NCBI GenBank assembly: GCA_028723525.1
Contig: JAQYET010000023.1
Span: 160,840-224,839, forward strand
DNA: 64,000 bases
Origin: Prevotellaceae bacterium
GTDB lineage: Bacteria > Bacteroidota > Bacteroidia > Bacteroidales > Bacteroidaceae
Direction: 5' to 3'
In this document: positions 8,788 through 17,518 of the stretch, one piece after another
Position numbering within the stretch: the stretch's first letter is position 1
Layout: the number at the start of each line of letters is the position of its first letter
Translations under genes and position numbers: made by a program
Notes under the pieces: model-generated
Seen by the model: only the letters and a program-made list of their open reading frames with translations
What the model was told of the DNA's origin: nothing
Database searches by the model: none

Positions 8788-9467
8788 ATGAACGAAAATT
8801 TCACAATACAGCTCTTTGAGGGCAAGAAAATACGCATAGTATGGGACGCCGGAGAAGAAAAGTACTATTTCGCTGTAGCAGACATTGTGCAAGTTCTGAC
8901 CGAAAGTGCTGATGTTAAGCAATACATAAAAAAGATAAGGGCTCGTGATTTGGAACTTAATTCCAAGTGGGGTACAATTTGTACCCCCATTGAAATGCTC
9001 GCTCCTGACGGCAAACGGCACAAAACAAATGCTGCAGACATGGAGGGAATATTCCGTATTATACAGTCAATCCCATCGAAGATGAGTGGCACCGTTCCGG
9101 CATTCACGAACCAAAGGACTTCGCTATTCTTACAAACGTTCTCACCAAAGCATGGAGCGGCATGACCACCGGAGAGTATAAACGCCATAAAGGACTCACG
9201 AAACAAAATCTTCGTGACAATATGACTAATGTGGAATTGGCTCTAAATACTATTGCTGAAGTTGCCACCACGGAAATTGCTCGCCAACGCAAGACACAAG
9301 GAATGACAGAAAGTCGTCAGGCGGCAAGAGCAGGTGGGCAGATCGCAAAGAACACTCGCGATGATTTAGAGCGTCAACTCGGGCGCACTATAATATCTTC
9401 AAAACGTGCCTCTGAGCATATAAAGCCCATAGAAAATGATGAGCAAGAGACTCTGCCGGAATACTAA
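8788..9467 (+). pseudogene. Broken BRO-N / DinD-like protein gene (internal deletion)
   Basis: The first part (from ATG 8788) reads NFTIQLFEGKKIRIVWD to GIFRIIQSIPSK, the start of a BRO-N (prophage antirepressor/DinD-like) domain. After about 9081 the matching frame shifts: from 9081 another frame reads DEWHRSGIHEPKDFAILTN and continues to AWSGMTTGEYKRHKG and the C-terminus at 9467. Intact relatives carry roughly 40-50 residues between IIQSIPSK and DEWHRSGI, so an out-of-frame internal deletion is likely. The remains encode 98 matching residues and then about 129. Relatives respond to DNA damage or act in phage control; this copy is unlikely to work. Confidence 0.75.
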
Positions 9468-9603
9468 TATCTCGTTGCTTGCAAAAACTACAAATGCGCT
9501 AAACCACAATCTGCAATCACCATAAGAAATATATTGCCAGAGTTTTTTTACCCTATCTTTTAAAAAAAAACGGCAACAAGGGCATTATTTCATGGAAAAG
9601 CAG

Positions 9604-9611
9604 TAATTTTG
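9604..9611 (+). promoter_or_regulatory. -7 box of the SGNH-MBOAT unit
   Basis: TAATTTTG fits TAnnTTTG. The TTG codon at 9609 that could start a longer frame lies inside this box, so translation must begin downstream, at ATG 9666. Confidence 0.5.
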
Positions 9612-9665
9612 CAAACTGATATTTCAAAAAATAAAAGACGTTTTATCACATTCATTTCCAAACAA

Positions 9666-11039
9666 ATGAACAATCAACCGGCAAGGACATTCGTTCTCAT
9701 AGCAATCATAGCGACCGCATTGGTGTATATGCACTTCATGCCGCAGGTGTCTGTGGCAGGGACAGTGCTTAGGGATGTCGATATACTTAGCGACATAATG
9801 CCGGAGATTGACGGCGAAGATAACGACGAGGTAATAGCAAAGCCTATTGTGCCTGCAGCCCCGCAGGGGGTAGCAAAGACCGGAAATACCGGCGAGGAAG
9901 CACCGGCGAAGAAGAAGCCTTGCCCGCCGGGGGCAACGTGTGTCATCGACTATTCGGGCGGCGGGGCACACGGAATAGACGCCTTCTACAAGGCTCTTGC
10001 CAACGCACAGAAGATGAACCGCCCGGTGAGGGTGGCTTACTGGGGCGACTCTTTCATCGAAGGCGACATCCTGACCACCGACCTCAGAGCACTGTTGCAG
10101 GACAAGTACGGCGGAAATGGTGTGGGCTGGGTGGATTGCGGCAAGACAACGAACAGCACAAGACCAACGGTGAGAGTGGCAACAAGCGGTTTCACGAGCC
10201 ATTCTGTAATGGAACGCAAAACGTTTAGCAGCAGACTGCAGGGCATATCGCAAAGATACTTCACCGTGAACGGCTCTGCGAGCGCAACGTTCAGCGGAAC
10301 GACGTGGAACAAACACTGCAACTCGTGGGGCACTTCCACCATATACTTCAAGACTTCAACCCCAATCAGCATTACGGCGACGATGAACGACGGCGAGGAG
10401 AAGTCGTTCCGGGTGGAGGCTTCGCCGAGAGTGCAGAGCGTTTCGGTGACAGGAGAGATGACGAAAGTGAAGTGGACTGTGAGCGGAGCAAACTCTTCTA
10501 CACAGTTCTACGGCGTGGCACTCGACCCGAAAAGCGGAGTGGTGCTGGACAACTTCGCCATGCGCGGAAGTGCCGGGATGTCACTGGCAGGCATTCCGGA
10601 GCAAACCATGCGCGAAATGGCAGCGAAACGACCCTACGACCTGCTCATTTTGCAGTTCGGACTGAACGCAACAAGCCAGCGAAGCACCCAAAAGCAGTTG
10701 CAACACTACACGGCGCAGATGACAAAAGTGGTTGATATGCTGAAGCGGTGCTACCCCGAAGCAACGATACTCATTGTAAGCACGAGCGACAGAGACCAGC
10801 GCGACGGCGGACAGTTGAAGACAATGAAAGGCGTGGAAGAACTCGTTTCCTATCAGCAACTTATGGCTGCCGACAACAAGGTGGCATTCTTCAGTCTCTT
10901 CGATGCGATGGGAGGGAACGGCGGTATCAGCAAAATGGCACAGCAGGGAATGGCAGGCAAGGACTATACGCACATCAACTTCAAGGGCGGAGCATACCTC
11001 GCAAAGAAGATGTTCGACGGTATAATGTTCGGGAAGTAA
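9666..11039 (+). CDS. SGNH/GDSL hydrolase-family protein, envelope acyl transfer
   Basis: A 457-residue protein anchored by one N-terminal membrane segment (FVLIAIIATALVYMHF), so the rest is periplasmic. The SGNH fold is shown by the block I motif YWGDSFIEGD with the catalytic Ser, and block V DYTHINFKGG with the catalytic Asp and His. A proline/lysine-rich linker follows the anchor. It is followed 13 bp later by an MBOAT O-acyltransferase. Such pairs (as in alginate or peptidoglycan O-acetylation) pass acetyl groups across the inner membrane to a polymer; the polymer here is unknown. The start was chosen because an upstream TTG lies within the promoter. Confidence 0.85.
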   Translation: MNNQPARTFVLIAIIATALVYMHFMPQVSVAGTVLRDVDILSDIMPEIDGEDNDEVIAKPIVPAAPQGVAKTGNTGEEAPAKKKPCPPGATCVIDYSGGGAHGIDAFYKALANAQKMNRPVRVAYWGDSFIEGDILTTDLRALLQDKYGGNGVGWVDCGKTTNSTRPTVRVATSGFTSHSVMERKTFSSRLQGISQRYFTVNGSASATFSGTTWNKHCNSWGTSTIYFKTSTPISITATMNDGEEKSFRVEASPRVQSVSVTGEMTKVKWTVSGANSSTQFYGVALDPKSGVVLDNFAMRGSAGMSLAGIPEQTMREMAAKRPYDLLILQFGLNATSQRSTQKQLQHYTAQMTKVVDMLKRCYPEATILIVSTSDRDQRDGGQLKTMKGVEELVSYQQLMAADNKVAFFSLFDAMGGNGGISKMAQQGMAGKDYTHINFKGGAYLAKKMFDGIMFGK

Positions 11040-11052
11040 ACGAAGCGAAGAG

Positions 11053-12546
11053 ATGACGATAATAGACAACATTGCGAAGGCACTGACCTACGACCCTACC
11101 CAGCCGATGATTTTCAGCAGCGGCATATTCCTTTGGCTCTTCCTCGGGTTCGCTTTCATCTATATGCTGCTGCAGAACAAACTCACGGCGCGGCTTGTTT
11201 TCGTGACACTTTTTTCCTACTTCTTTTATTATAAGAGCAGTGGCATCTACTTCTTTCTTCTTGCCGTGGTGACGGTGAGCGACTGGCTGATAGGCAGAAT
11301 GATAGGAAGGGTGACAGAACGTGAGCCCGACAACAGGCTCAAGGCACGCATGCTCGTGGCTCTCAGCGTAACAATCGACCTCGCGCTGCTTGCCTACTTC
11401 AAATACACCAACTTCTTCCTCGGCTCTCTGTCGCAGATTATCGGCAACAACTTCCAGCCTCTCGACATCTTCCTTCCCGTGGGAATAAGCTTCTTCACGT
11501 TCCAAAGTCTCAGCTACACGATAGACATCTACCGCCGCGAGATACGCCCCTTGGAGTCGCTTCTCGACTATGCTTTCTTCGTTTCGTTCTTCCCGCAACT
11601 CGTGGCAGGTCCCATCGTGAAGGCGCGCGACTTCGTTCCGCAGATACGCAAGCCGCTTTCCATAACGCGGCGAATGTTCGGCATGGGGGTATATCTCATC
11701 ACAATAGGACTGTTCAAGAAAGCCGTGATTTCAGACTACATAAGTATCAACTTCGTGGAACGTGTGTTCGACCAGCCCGAAATGTTCAGTGGCGTGGAGG
11801 TGTTGCTCGGCATCTACGGCTACGCAATGCAAATCTACTGCGACTTTTCGGGATATAGCGACATGGCAATAGGTATCGCCCTGCTGCTCGGTTTCCGCTT
11901 CCCGATGAACTTCAACGCGCCTTACCGCTCGGTGTCGGTGACAGACTTCTGGCGTCGCTGGCACATCTCGCTCTCCACTTGGCTGAAACAGTATCTGTAT
12001 ATCTCGCTCGGCGGCAACAGGAAAGGGAAGCTGCGAACCTACGCCAACCTCACAACGACGATGCTGCTCGGCGGGTTGTGGCACGGCGCATCATGGAATT
12101 TCATACTCTGGGGAGCACTCCACGGCGTGGCGTTGAGCGTGCACAAGTTCTTCTCGCAGAATGTTTTCCGCCACGACAAGCGATACACGAGCACCGGTTG
12201 GCGGCAAGTGGGGGCAATAATTCTCACCTTCCACTTCGTGTGTTTCTGCTGGATATTCTTCCGAAGCAGCGATTTCGACACCGGTATCACCATGATTACA
12301 CAGGTGACAACCAACTTCCACCCCGAACTGCTGTGGCAGGTGGTGAGCGGCTATCCTTGGGTTTTCGGTCTGATGGCGTTTGGTTTCGTTAGCCATTTCC
12401 TGCCCGACAGGTGGCAGCAGCGCATCGTTGCCCGACTGTCAATGACCAATGTGCTGGTGTATGCGGCAATGATTACGGCTGTGGCATACATCGTCATTCA
12501 GGTGAAGTCGAGCGAAATACAGCCTTTCATCTACTTTCAGTTCTGA
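11053..12546 (+). CDS. MBOAT family O-acyltransferase
   Basis: A 497-residue polytopic inner-membrane protein (about 11 segments) of the membrane-bound O-acyltransferase family, similar to AlgI and DltB. Key motifs are VGISFFTFQSLSYTIDIYR, YCDFSGYSDMAIG, TDFWRRWHISLSTWLKQY and GLWHGASWNFILWGALHG with the catalytic His. It moves an acyl group from a cytoplasmic donor to the outside, where the upstream SGNH protein presumably finishes transfer. The two genes form a two-gene unit. No polymer synthesis genes are nearby, so the acceptor is open. Confidence 0.93.
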   Translation: MTIIDNIAKALTYDPTQPMIFSSGIFLWLFLGFAFIYMLLQNKLTARLVFVTLFSYFFYYKSSGIYFFLLAVVTVSDWLIGRMIGRVTEREPDNRLKARMLVALSVTIDLALLAYFKYTNFFLGSLSQIIGNNFQPLDIFLPVGISFFTFQSLSYTIDIYRREIRPLESLLDYAFFVSFFPQLVAGPIVKARDFVPQIRKPLSITRRMFGMGVYLITIGLFKKAVISDYISINFVERVFDQPEMFSGVEVLLGIYGYAMQIYCDFSGYSDMAIGIALLLGFRFPMNFNAPYRSVSVTDFWRRWHISLSTWLKQYLYISLGGNRKGKLRTYANLTTTMLLGGLWHGASWNFILWGALHGVALSVHKFFSQNVFRHDKRYTSTGWRQVGAIILTFHFVCFCWIFFRSSDFDTGITMITQVTTNFHPELLWQVVSGYPWVFGLMAFGFVSHFLPDRWQQRIVARLSMTNVLVYAAMITAVAYIVIQVKSSEIQPFIYFQF

Positions 12547-12614
12547 CGTTCTGCCGCCCTCCATACCCAAATTCGTCGCAAAAAGCGGTTCGCAATGCCG
12601 ATTTACGAGAAATT

Positions 12615-12646
12615 GTTTGGAACTTATCACATTTTTAAATACTTTT
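12615..12646 (+). promoter_or_regulatory. Promoter of the 12743 lipoprotein
   Basis: TTTG (12615-12618) and TACTTTTG (12639-12646) with a 20-bp spacer. The leader would be about 90 nt. Confidence 0.55.
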
Positions 12647-12742
12647 GCAGACAGTAGGCTATGTGACACTTCCTGCCGGCATGGTTGAAAAGCAACCGGG
12701 CCGGAAAATAGAGTTCTTGTCAAACCTTTAAACCTATCGACA

Positions 12743-13156
12743 ATGAAAAAAGTAGTTTTAGGCATATTCATCATGATGTTCGGGCTGGCATTCGTTTCCT
12801 GTTCGGAGGAGAAAAACCTGAAAGCCGTACTGGAAAGTGCAGAGAAAGACGGAGCAAACTGGAGTGAGGAAGAGTGGAGAGAGGCATTCAAGGTTGCACT
12901 GAAAGCCGCAAAACCAATGCTCGAAGACATGAAGGCGATAGAAAACGTGGCAAAAGAGCAGGGGCAGGAAGACCGGGGAAAGAAGCTGGAAGAGCTGGTT
13001 GAAAACATGAAGAATTATGAACAGCTCAGCCGGCAGATAATGGCTCTCGGCGATGCGGCACAGGAAACAGAAGCAGGAAGGAAAGTCTATGAAGACAAGA
13101 ACCTGCAAAAGGAACTCGCCAGAGAGCTCGGAATGGAAGACCTTATAAAAGAATAA
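12743..13156 (+). CDS. Small charged lipoprotein of unknown function
   Basis: A 137-residue protein with a lipoprotein signal peptide ending in LAFVSC (lipobox Cys at about residue 20), so probably membrane-anchored. The mature part is almost wholly helical and charged, with many Glu and Lys (for example SAEKDGANWSEEEWREAFK), perhaps coiled coil. I do not recognise the family. It has its own promoter and a strong terminator just after it, so it is monocistronic. Confidence 0.7.
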   Translation: MKKVVLGIFIMMFGLAFVSCSEEKNLKAVLESAEKDGANWSEEEWREAFKVALKAAKPMLEDMKAIENVAKEQGQEDRGKKLEELVENMKNYEQLSRQIMALGDAAQETEAGRKVYEDKNLQKELARELGMEDLIKE

Positions 13157-13177
13157 TATTTTTGTTTCATGATTGTC

Positions 13178-13225
13178 AGAACTCCCGATGACGGTTAACG
13201 CCTGAGTCGGGAGTTCTTCTCTTTT
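13178..13225 (+). terminator. Intrinsic terminator after the 12743 lipoprotein
   Basis: AGAACTCCCGA (13178-13188) and TCGGGAGTTCT (13207-13217) pair perfectly over 11 bp, followed by TCTCTTTTG. Confidence 0.8.
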
Positions 13226-13246
13226 GTCGAAATCAGCGTGAAATTC

Positions 13247-13277
13247 TTTGCGTTATCTCCTTTTTTCAGTAACTTTG
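13247..13277 (+). promoter_or_regulatory. Promoter of argS
   Basis: TTTG (13247-13250) and TAACTTTG (13270-13277) are 19 bp apart. The ATG of argS follows 25 bp after the -7 box. Confidence 0.7.
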
Positions 13278-13302
13278 CAGGCAAATCGGAAATAAGGAAG
13301 TT

Positions 13303-15123
13303 ATGAATATCGAAAACGAAATAGTAAAGGCAACGCTCAAGGTCGTAAGCGAACTATACGGACAGGAGGTTGACCGGACGGCAGTGCAACTGCAAAAGAC
13401 ACGCGCAGACTTTGAAGGCAATCTCACACTTGTGGTGTTCCCGTTCCTGAGAATATCAAAGAAAAAACCGGAAGACACGGCACAGGAGATAGGAGAACGG
13501 CTGATAAAGGAAACCCCCGTGGTGGCTTCGTTCAACGTAGTGAAGGGCTTCCTCAACCTCGTTGTGTCGCAGGCGGCATGGATCAGTCTGCTCAACGACA
13601 TCAACGCCGATGCCGACTTCGGCTGCAAGAAAGCCGACGCCGACAGCGAACTGGTGATGATAGAATATTCGTCGCCCAACACCAACAAGCCGCTACACCT
13701 CGGGCACGTGCGCAACAACTTGCTCGGCTGGTCGCTGGCACAGATAATGCAGGCCAACGGATACCGCGTGGTGAAGACCAATATCGTGAACGACAGGGGA
13801 ATACACATCTGCAAGTCGATGCTCGCATGGCAGAAATGGGGCAACGGAGAGACACCGCAGACAAGCGGAAAGAAAGGCGACCACCTCATCGGCGACTACT
13901 ATGTGCTCTTCGACAGGTACTATCGCGAAGAGGCTGCCGAACTGAAAGAGCATCTCATGGAGCAGGGAATGTCGGAAAAAGAGGCTGACGACAAGGCAAA
14001 ACAAGAGGCTCCGTTGATGAAAGAAGCCCGCGACATGCTCGTGAAATGGGAGCAGAACGACCCGGAAGTGCGCGCCCTGTGGGAGATGATGAACTCGTGG
14101 GTGTATGCCGGATTTGATGAAACCTACAAAGCACTGGGCGTAGGCTTCGACAAGATTTACTACGAGAGCATGACCTACCTGCGCGGAAAGGCAAAGGTGG
14201 AGGAGGGCTTGGAGAAAGGGCTCTTTGAGCGTCACGACGACAACTCGGTGTGGGCAGACCTCACAAACGAGGGACTCGACAAGAAACTTCTGCTGCGCAG
14301 CGACGGCACCAGCGTGTATATGACACAGGACATCGGCACGGCCGAAATGAGATTTAACGACTACCCGATAGACAAAATGATATACGTGGTGGGCAACGAA
14401 CAGAACTATCACTTCCAAGTTCTGTCGATACTGCTCGACCGTCTGGGGTATAAGTGGGGCAAGGAACTCGTGCATTTCTCCTACGGAATGGTGGAACTGC
14501 CCAACGGAAAGATGAAAAGCCGGGAAGGAACGGTGGTCGATGCCGACGAACTTATAGAGGCAATGACCGACGATGCACGGCGCACTGCCGACGAAGCAGG
14601 CAAGAACGCCGACCTCACCGAGCAGGAGAAGCAGGACATTGCACGAATGGTGGGCATGGGAGCACTGAAGTATTTCATACTGAAAGTTGACGCAAGGAAG
14701 AACATGCTGTTCAATCCCGAGGAGTCGATAGACTTCAACGGCAACACCGGACCGTTCATACAATACACCCATGCGCGCATAAAGAGCATCATGAGAAAGG
14801 CACAGGCAATGGGAATTGACACCGGCGCGATTGCGACCGGCAGCGATGCGGTGCTTAACGAGAAAGAAATCGAACTGGTGCAAAAAATGAACAGTTTCGC
14901 CGCCGCAGTGGAACAGGCAGGCAAGGACTACAGTCCGAGCGGAATAGCGAACTACTGCTACGAACTCACAAAGGAGTTCAACCAGTGGTATCACGACTTC
15001 AGCGTGCTGAATGCCGACGACGAACAGACACGCATCACGCGCCTCGTGCTCGCCAAGAACGTTGCCAAAATAATCAGAAACGGCATGGCATTGCTCGGAA
15101 TAGAGGTTCCGGAGCGAATGTAA
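13303..15123 (+). CDS. argS: Arginine--tRNA ligase
   Basis: Class I synthetase charging tRNA-Arg, 606 residues, cytoplasmic. The N-terminal additive domain covers about 1-110, then the ATP site EYSSPNTNKPLHLGHVRNN with the HIGH motif HLGH near 131-134, and NGKMKSREGTVVDADE in place of KMSKS. The anticodon-binding DALR domain ends in RNGMALLGIEVPERM. It has its own promoter 25 bp upstream. Secure. Confidence 0.97.
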   Translation: MNIENEIVKATLKVVSELYGQEVDRTAVQLQKTRADFEGNLTLVVFPFLRISKKKPEDTAQEIGERLIKETPVVASFNVVKGFLNLVVSQAAWISLLNDINADADFGCKKADADSELVMIEYSSPNTNKPLHLGHVRNNLLGWSLAQIMQANGYRVVKTNIVNDRGIHICKSMLAWQKWGNGETPQTSGKKGDHLIGDYYVLFDRYYREEAAELKEHLMEQGMSEKEADDKAKQEAPLMKEARDMLVKWEQNDPEVRALWEMMNSWVYAGFDETYKALGVGFDKIYYESMTYLRGKAKVEEGLEKGLFERHDDNSVWADLTNEGLDKKLLLRSDGTSVYMTQDIGTAEMRFNDYPIDKMIYVVGNEQNYHFQVLSILLDRLGYKWGKELVHFSYGMVELPNGKMKSREGTVVDADELIEAMTDDARRTADEAGKNADLTEQEKQDIARMVGMGALKYFILKVDARKNMLFNPEESIDFNGNTGPFIQYTHARIKSIMRKAQAMGIDTGAIATGSDAVLNEKEIELVQKMNSFAAAVEQAGKDYSPSGIANYCYELTKEFNQWYHDFSVLNADDEQTRITRLVLAKNVAKIIRNGMALLGIEVPERM

Positions 15124-15203
15124 CGACACCCGCATCCGACAGAGAAGGAACTGAAAAGCCATCTCTGCCGGAGCGTATCGGGTAATGATATGAATAGCGG
15201 CAA

Positions 15204-15503
15204 ATGCAAAAAAACAAGATAGAAAGGGAGAAAAAGACCGTGAGAATGATGATAGAACATTATTCTCGCCGCAAACTGAAGCAGGAAAACGTGCCGGAAG
15301 AATACCTACGACTGGCAGAATATGCCTGCAGGCGACTCGACCGATGCCGTTTCGGGGAACAGAAAACCTCCTGCAAGACATGCCCCGTGCACTGCTACGC
15401 CCCTCACGAAAGGGACATGATAAGACAGATTATGAGATGGGCAGGACCAAGAATGTTGCTCTTCGCCCCCATTGCTGCAATACGACACATGCTCGGAAGA
15501 TAG
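15204..15503 (+). CDS. Nitrous oxide-stimulated promoter family protein
   Basis: A 99-residue basic protein with a conserved cysteine set: CRRLDRCRFGE, then KTSCKTCPVHCY near residues 56-66, followed by a hydrophobic C-terminus (RMLLFAPIAAIRHMLGR). This matches the small family named after a nitrous-oxide-stimulated promoter in Pseudomonas. The molecular function is unknown; the cysteines suggest metal binding. It follows argS by 80 bp and may be cotranscribed. Confidence 0.8.
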   Translation: MQKNKIEREKKTVRMMIEHYSRRKLKQENVPEEYLRLAEYACRRLDRCRFGEQKTSCKTCPVHCYAPHERDMIRQIMRWAGPRMLLFAPIAAIRHMLGR

Positions 15504-15573
15504 CACACTCTTGTAATAATAAAGCACAAAAACATTGTTTTTCACGGCAATATTCGATTTTTTCGGCGAAAAA

Positions 15574-15605
15574 TTTGCGTGTTAGAACAGAAAAAGTTAC
15601 CTTTG
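15574..15605 (+). promoter_or_regulatory. Promoter of the Gly/Ser-linker lipoprotein
   Basis: TTTG (15574-15577) and TACCTTTG (15598-15605) with a 20-bp spacer. The leader to ATG 15762 is about 150 nt long. Confidence 0.65.
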
Positions 15606-15761
15606 CGGAAACATGGAATTGTAAACCAACAAACCGGAAACAGCATCCATCAGATGAATATCTGACAAAAGGAAGATACTATATAAACCAATTCAAACGA
15701 AATTATCGACTCGTAAAAAAGCGGTATATTCGAATAATATTAACACTAAAAACAACAAATT

Positions 15762-16709
15762 ATGGAAAAGAACATTTTAAGAAAAATCATGTTGCTGTCG
15801 GTGATAGGACTTTTCACGGCAGGAACTTTAGCATTCGTGTCTTGTGGTTCGGACGACCCTGAAGACCCAACACCTCCAATAGTACCTCCCGGCGGCGGCG
15901 GTTCGGGCGGCTCCGGCGGTTCAGGTGGAAGCGGCGGTTCGGGCGGTTCGGGCGGAAGTACGAGCACAGACCCGTGGGCGTATCTCGTGAACGAAGACGT
16001 GAAAACACTGGAAATCGATGGCAACACAGCCAAATACGGGGACCACACATACACAGTTGGTACCGAGATAAACTCTAAAGGTAACGACTCCGAGGTTGGC
16101 AGGAACTCCATTCGTCGCGTAACATCAAGCTTCTCTTTCGATGAGTACAATCGTTATGCCGATAACTATGTCACGTTCACGAACATTCCGTCGGGTTACA
16201 ACGAGTTCAAGGCTGTCTATGAGCAATTCCTCGGCAAATGTGCAGAGGGCTGCATCGCCATGATACCTATGGCAATGGAAATCTACGGGCGCGACCATGC
16301 CACCGGAAAGAAGTGCATCGAACTGCTATGTACACCGACATGCGCAAGCAGTGCGATGAGACAGATAGCAGAGAAGATAAAGTCGAACAGCACCGACTCT
16401 TATGTTCAGCGTTACATCCCGGCAGCAACCTTGCTGGGAGCGACCTATAGCAACGCTTACAGACCCAACGAACCATACACCGTTTCGGTAAAGGCAAACC
16501 CGAACAGAAAGAACGAAGAGTCGGAAATTGCCGGAGGAATCGTGATGCACAACATCGTGCCTACCAGCGGCGGTTGGGACAGTCCGAACCGCATGGTCAG
16601 TGTAATCAGGCTGTTCAGCAGCGAAAGCGGACCGTATAAAATATTCAACTTCCCAGACTTCTACGTAGGATGTCGCCAAATACGCGGCACTTGGGCCGGT
16701 CTGAAATAA
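15762..16709 (+). CDS. Lipoprotein with Gly-Gly-Ser linker, unknown function
   Basis: A 315-residue lipoprotein: signal peptide MEKNILRKIMLLSVIGLFT with lipobox ending LAFVSC (Cys28). Then come acidic and proline-rich residues and a run of about nine Gly-Gly-Ser type repeats (about residues 45-66), which look like a flexible tether. The globular part (70-315) has no domain I recognise; it contains several Cys (CAEGC, KKCIELLCTPTC), which may form disulfides. The linker repeats are multiples of 3 bp, so length changes would stay in frame. It has its own promoter and terminator. Confidence 0.75.
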   Translation: MEKNILRKIMLLSVIGLFTAGTLAFVSCGSDDPEDPTPPIVPPGGGGSGGSGGSGGSGGSGGSGGSTSTDPWAYLVNEDVKTLEIDGNTAKYGDHTYTVGTEINSKGNDSEVGRNSIRRVTSSFSFDEYNRYADNYVTFTNIPSGYNEFKAVYEQFLGKCAEGCIAMIPMAMEIYGRDHATGKKCIELLCTPTCASSAMRQIAEKIKSNSTDSYVQRYIPAATLLGATYSNAYRPNEPYTVSVKANPNRKNEESEIAGGIVMHNIVPTSGGWDSPNRMVSVIRLFSSESGPYKIFNFPDFYVGCRQIRGTWAGLK

Positions 16710-16741
16710 CATTCCGAGCCGCTTGCCGGCTATGCTAAAAT

Positions 16742-16805
16742 AAAACGAGAGTGTGCCAAACTCTTGATACATTGCAACATGTATCGGCACACTCTCGTTT
16801 TTTAT
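16742..16805 (+). terminator. Long intrinsic terminator
   Basis: A 16-bp stem (AAAACGAGAGTGTGCC at 16742-16757 with its complement at 16786-16801) encloses a second stem GATACAT/ATGTATC (16766-16772, 16779-16785), followed by TTTA. Confidence 0.8.
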
Positions 16806-16900
16806 TGCCCATACCAACAGCCTTCTCTCCCCCCCGTTCACACCATCTCTTTAGCTATTTAACGCCACACCGCTGTGCACTATGATATGTAACAGCGTGC

Positions 16901-16981
16901 AAAATCGCCGAAATTACCGAGCAAAATCGGCGAAATTGGTCGGCAAAATCGGCGATTTTGCAACGCAATTCAGCCGATTTT
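16901..16981. repeat. Phased 22-bp palindrome array, copy 2 (4 units)
   Basis: Units of 15 bp start at 16901, 16923, 16945 and 16967, with 7-bp spacers ACCGAGC, GGTCGGC and GCAACGC. The last unit has two changed core bases. The array lies between the lipoprotein terminator and the tRNA-Gln promoter. Apart from this, the terminator and an inverted repeat, the 16710-17190 gap shows nothing else. Confidence 0.85.
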
Positions 16982-17137
16982 ACTTTCTGAAAGTCATCCT
17001 TTCTCTAAGGTGAAGATAGTCAATGAGAAAGTGGTTCATAGTCTTTTATGTATGCTAAAATAAAGCATTGGTGGCAAGGAAAAACTTCCATACAGCGTAA
17101 AATCACGGCAGGATAATGCTGCCTGACGTCAAATTCC

Positions 17138-17201
17138 ACCACAATATTTTACGTACTGTCATGGCTGCAACACAAAAAAGCGGGCGAAAATTTTGTGGTG
17201 G
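17138..17201. repeat. Inverted repeat overlapping the tRNA-Gln promoter
   Basis: CCACCACAA (17138-17146) followed by TATTTT is mirrored by AAAATT and TTGTGGTGG (17193-17201). The right arm covers the -33 box of the tRNA promoter. It could be an operator or chance. Confidence 0.35.
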
Positions 17202-17222
17202 AGCAAAAAAATCGTATCTTTG
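17192..17222 (+). promoter_or_regulatory. Promoter of tRNA-Gln
   Basis: TTTG (17192-17195) and TATCTTTG (17215-17222) with a 19-bp spacer, ending 10 bp before the tRNA. Confidence 0.75.
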
Positions 17223-17232
17223 CAACCGCTAT

Positions 17233-17303
17233 TGTCCAATGGTGTAATGGTAGCACAACAGGTTTTGGTTCTGTTTGTGGTGGTTCGAATCCGCCTTGGA
17301 CAA
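17233..17303 (+). tRNA. tRNA-Gln (anticodon UUG)
   Basis: The acceptor stem TGTCCAA (17233-17239) pairs with TTGGACA (17296-17302) and A17303 is the discriminator. The anticodon stem ACAGG/TCTGT holds the 7-nt loop TTTTGGT with anticodon TTG, reading CAA. The T arm GGTGG-TTCGAAT-CCGCC is perfect. CCA is not encoded. The TGTCCAATGGTGTAATGG start is typical of Bacteroidetes tRNA-Gln. Confidence 0.96.
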
Positions 17304-17309
17304 CAAAAA

Positions 17310-17352
17310 AGCCGCGTCGGAAATCACTTCCAGCGCGGCTCAGATTTTTTAA
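17310..17352 (+). terminator. Intrinsic terminator of tRNA-Gln
   Basis: AGCCGCG (17310-17316) pairs with CGCGGCT (17334-17340), followed by CAGATTTTTT. Confidence 0.75.
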
Positions 17353-17518
17353 ACCACTTTCTAAAATTCTGTTTGTCATCCAAAGTTTACTAAAGTCTAA
17401 CAGTTCTGTGTTTCACTAAATCTATCGCACATCAACACTGAAAATGCGGTAGAGAAAGACTAATTCAGCACATTCCGAGGTCTGTCTCGGAAAAAATCAT
17501 GTCGGTTTTATCGTTGTA

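Noticed and set aside
13693-15381. Long minus-strand frame of 562 residues opposite argS
   Set aside because: It mirrors argS codons and has the His/Val/Leu-rich composition of an antisense frame; argS is certain.
15890-15965. Gly-Gly-Ser codon repeats as phase-variable tract
   Set aside because: Repeats are multiples of three bases, so changes alter only linker length, not frame.
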